Positions 62,773-64,000 of a stretch of DNA of 64,000 nt are shown one piece after another. The DNA comes from Morchella semilibera. Taxonomy: Eukaryota > Ascomycota > Pezizomycetes > Pezizales > Morchellaceae. Within the stretch, counting starts at the first letter, position 1. Every line of letters starts with the position of its first letter. A program made the translations under genes and the position numbers. The notes under the pieces are model-generated. The model was not told the DNA's origin. It worked only from the letters and a program-made list of their open reading frames with translations, and ran no database searches. The stretch is taken from contig WBVU01000018.1 in NCBI GenBank assembly GCA_009192285.1, positions 806,001-870,000 of the forward strand, in the 5' to 3' direction.

Positions 62773-64000
62773 CTAGTGCCAAAAATATGGTGATTGGACT
62801 GGGGTAAAGAAAACGTCGTCATCGTCGTCATCGTCGCTATCGCTACCAGAACATGAGTCTGAATAACCGTTGCAATCGAATGCAAGATCGGAGGGTGAGA
62901 TTTCGACGAGCTGCTCTAACGAAGAGATATCGGCATTCTCTTCTCGGTTTTGCTCGAGAGGTGTCTCATCTTCATCTTCAGGCTCTTCGATGATTGATGG
63001 AAGTCGATCTGACTCTTCATAATTGGTGTAGCTGATGGGAAACTGACTCTTTCTTGAGCCTACATCTTCCCACCAACCTGATGCATACCTCTTCTTATTA
63101 GGCTCTAATCCAACAAACATCGTGGATAGGTCTTCATATGATCTCCATGGTGATGGTGTAAAGTTCTCATCGTCGTCTTCATCATCGCTATCGGTATAGT
63201 CGGAGTCTGAATAATCGTAATAATCGAATTCAAGCTCAGATGAGACGTCGGACTGCTCTGGCGAAGAAGGATAGACATTCTCTTCTCGTTTCTCAAGAGG
63301 TATTTCATCTTCAGACTCTTCGATTGATGGAAGGTGGTCTGACTCTTCAAACTTGGTGTAACTGATGGGGAACTTGCTTAGGCTCGAGCCTATATCCTCC
63401 CACCAACCAGATGCGTACCTCTTCTTAAAAACTTCTTGTCCAACAAACATTTTTGACAAGTCTAAATATGAGGCCGATGGCGATGGTTGTATGCAATCAT
63501 CGTCATCATCGTCGCTATCAGAATATTCGGAGCCTGAATAGTCTGAATAACCGTTGCAATCAAATGCAAGCTCGGGTAAGGGGTTGACGGATTGCTCTGA
63601 AGAAGAGATATCATAAATATTCTCTTCTTGGCTCCAGTCTAGAGGGAGATCTTCTTGGTTTTGACAAAGGTGAAGTGATATTTCATCATATTCAGGCTCC
63701 TCTGATATTGAATGAAGACGATCCGCGTTTTCATAATTAGCGTAGCTGATAGGGAAGGTTTGCTCATCTATGCCAACCTCTTCCCACCAACCAGATTGGT
63801 ATCGTTTCTTGATATAGGGTTCTGGATCAAGCGGTACTGCATCATCAGATACCTCAAGTAATGGTGAAAGACGTTCTGACTCTTCGAATTTCGTGTAGCT
63901 GATGGGGAACTTGCTTAGGCTCGAGCCTATATCTTCCCACCAACCAGATGCATACCTCTTCTTATCAGGCTCTAATCCAATACACATCGTGGATAGGTCT
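62773..64000 (-). CDS. repeat protein with KKR-(Y/H)xSGWWE modules, partial
   Basis: The minus-strand frame is open from the window edge to a TAG at 62773, at least 408 residues, and its N-terminus lies outside. Four modules are in frame: KKRYASGWWEDIG, KKRYQSGWWEEVG, KKRYASGWWEDIG and KKRYASGWWEDVG (KKR codons near 63955, 63800, 63418 and 63088). Each is followed by a conserved FPISYxxxE block and a (D/E)xL segment, then an acidic Ser/Asp/Glu spacer of varying length. Three modules (63955, 63418, 63088) are preceded by DLS(T/K)M(C/F). The layout of tribasic site, nearly invariant aromatic core and variable acidic spacer resembles Kex2-processed fungal repeat precursors, including RiPP precursors. 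No signal peptide is visible because the start is missing. A disordered structural repeat protein is the alternative. Confidence 0.75.
   Translation of the reverse strand, partial: DLSTMCIGLEPDKKRYASGWWEDIGSSLSKFPISYTKFEESERLSPLLEVSDDAVPLDPEPYIKKRYQSGWWEEVGIDEQTFPISYANYENADRLHSISEEPEYDEISLHLCQNQEDLPLDWSQEENIYDISSSEQSVNPLPELAFDCNGYSDYSGSEYSDSDDDDDDCIQPSPSASYLDLSKMFVGQEVFKKRYASGWWEDIGSSLSKFPISYTKFEESDHLPSIEESEDEIPLEKREENVYPSSPEQSDVSSELEFDYYDYSDSDYTDSDDEDDDENFTPSPWRSYEDLSTMFVGLEPNKKRYASGWWEDVGSRKSQFPISYTNYEESDRLPSIIEEPEDEDETPLEQNREENADISSLEQLVEISPSDLAFDCNGYSDSCSGSDSDDDDDDDVFFTPVQSPYFWH

Overview
The window is nuclear DNA of a filamentous ascomycete (Pezizomycotina). Supporting signs are genes with several short introns of about 50-140 bp, GTRNGT-type donors and CTRAY-like branch sites, secreted plant cell wall enzymes (an AA9 monooxygenase and a CBM1-GH10 xylanase), a peroxisomal SKL tail and a tRNA-Pro with an anticodon-loop intron. 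Large gene-poor spacers full of the palindrome TACATGTA suggest a repeat-tolerant, gene-sparse lineage such as the Pezizomycetes. That taxonomic step is inference only.

Layout. 1-4.7 kb: gene-free spacer. 4.7-6.5 kb: three-repeat Myb protein (+, six exons). 6.5-12.3 kb: spacer. 12.3-13.2 kb: secreted AA9 lytic polysaccharide monooxygenase (-). 13.2-18.7 kb: spacer. 18.7-20.3 kb: secreted CBM1-GH10 endo-xylanase (-). 22.3-25.8 kb: membrane-anchored SMP/C2 lipid-transfer-type protein resembling Mug190 (-), carrying two compensating frameshifts. 26.3 kb: candidate 41-residue membrane microprotein (+). 28.9-33.2 kb: 1384-residue protein with divergent RRM-like repeats (+). 36.6-38.5 kb: peroxisomal 2-hydroxyacyl-CoA lyase (+). 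38.9-41.0 kb: rearranged duplicated repeats. 44.3-45.3 kb: two weak small-gene candidates. 46.4-47.1 kb: BTB/POZ protein (-). 47-53 kb: spacer with a well-defined MITE-like element at 50.9 kb. 53.3-55.2 kb: secreted endonuclease/exonuclease/phosphatase-fold nuclease (+). 56.2-58.2 kb: array of about ten structured non-coding repeat units. 59-60 kb: microsatellites and a purine tract. 60.75 kb: intron-containing tRNA-Pro(CGG) (-). 62.5-64 kb: repeat protein with a recurrent KKR-(Y/H)xSGWWE(D/E) module, running off the right edge.

Function. The AA9 enzyme and the CBM1-xylanase sit 5.5 kb apart on one strand and would act together outside the cell on cellulose and xylan. The secreted nuclease is a further nutrient-acquisition enzyme. 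The other coding genes look like unrelated housekeeping or regulatory genes. The strongest undescribed candidates are the KKR-GWW repeat protein, which has the layout of a Kex2-processed peptide precursor, and the 56-58 kb array, whose units share a hairpin with base-pair-preserving changes and, on the minus strand, box C/box D-like motifs.
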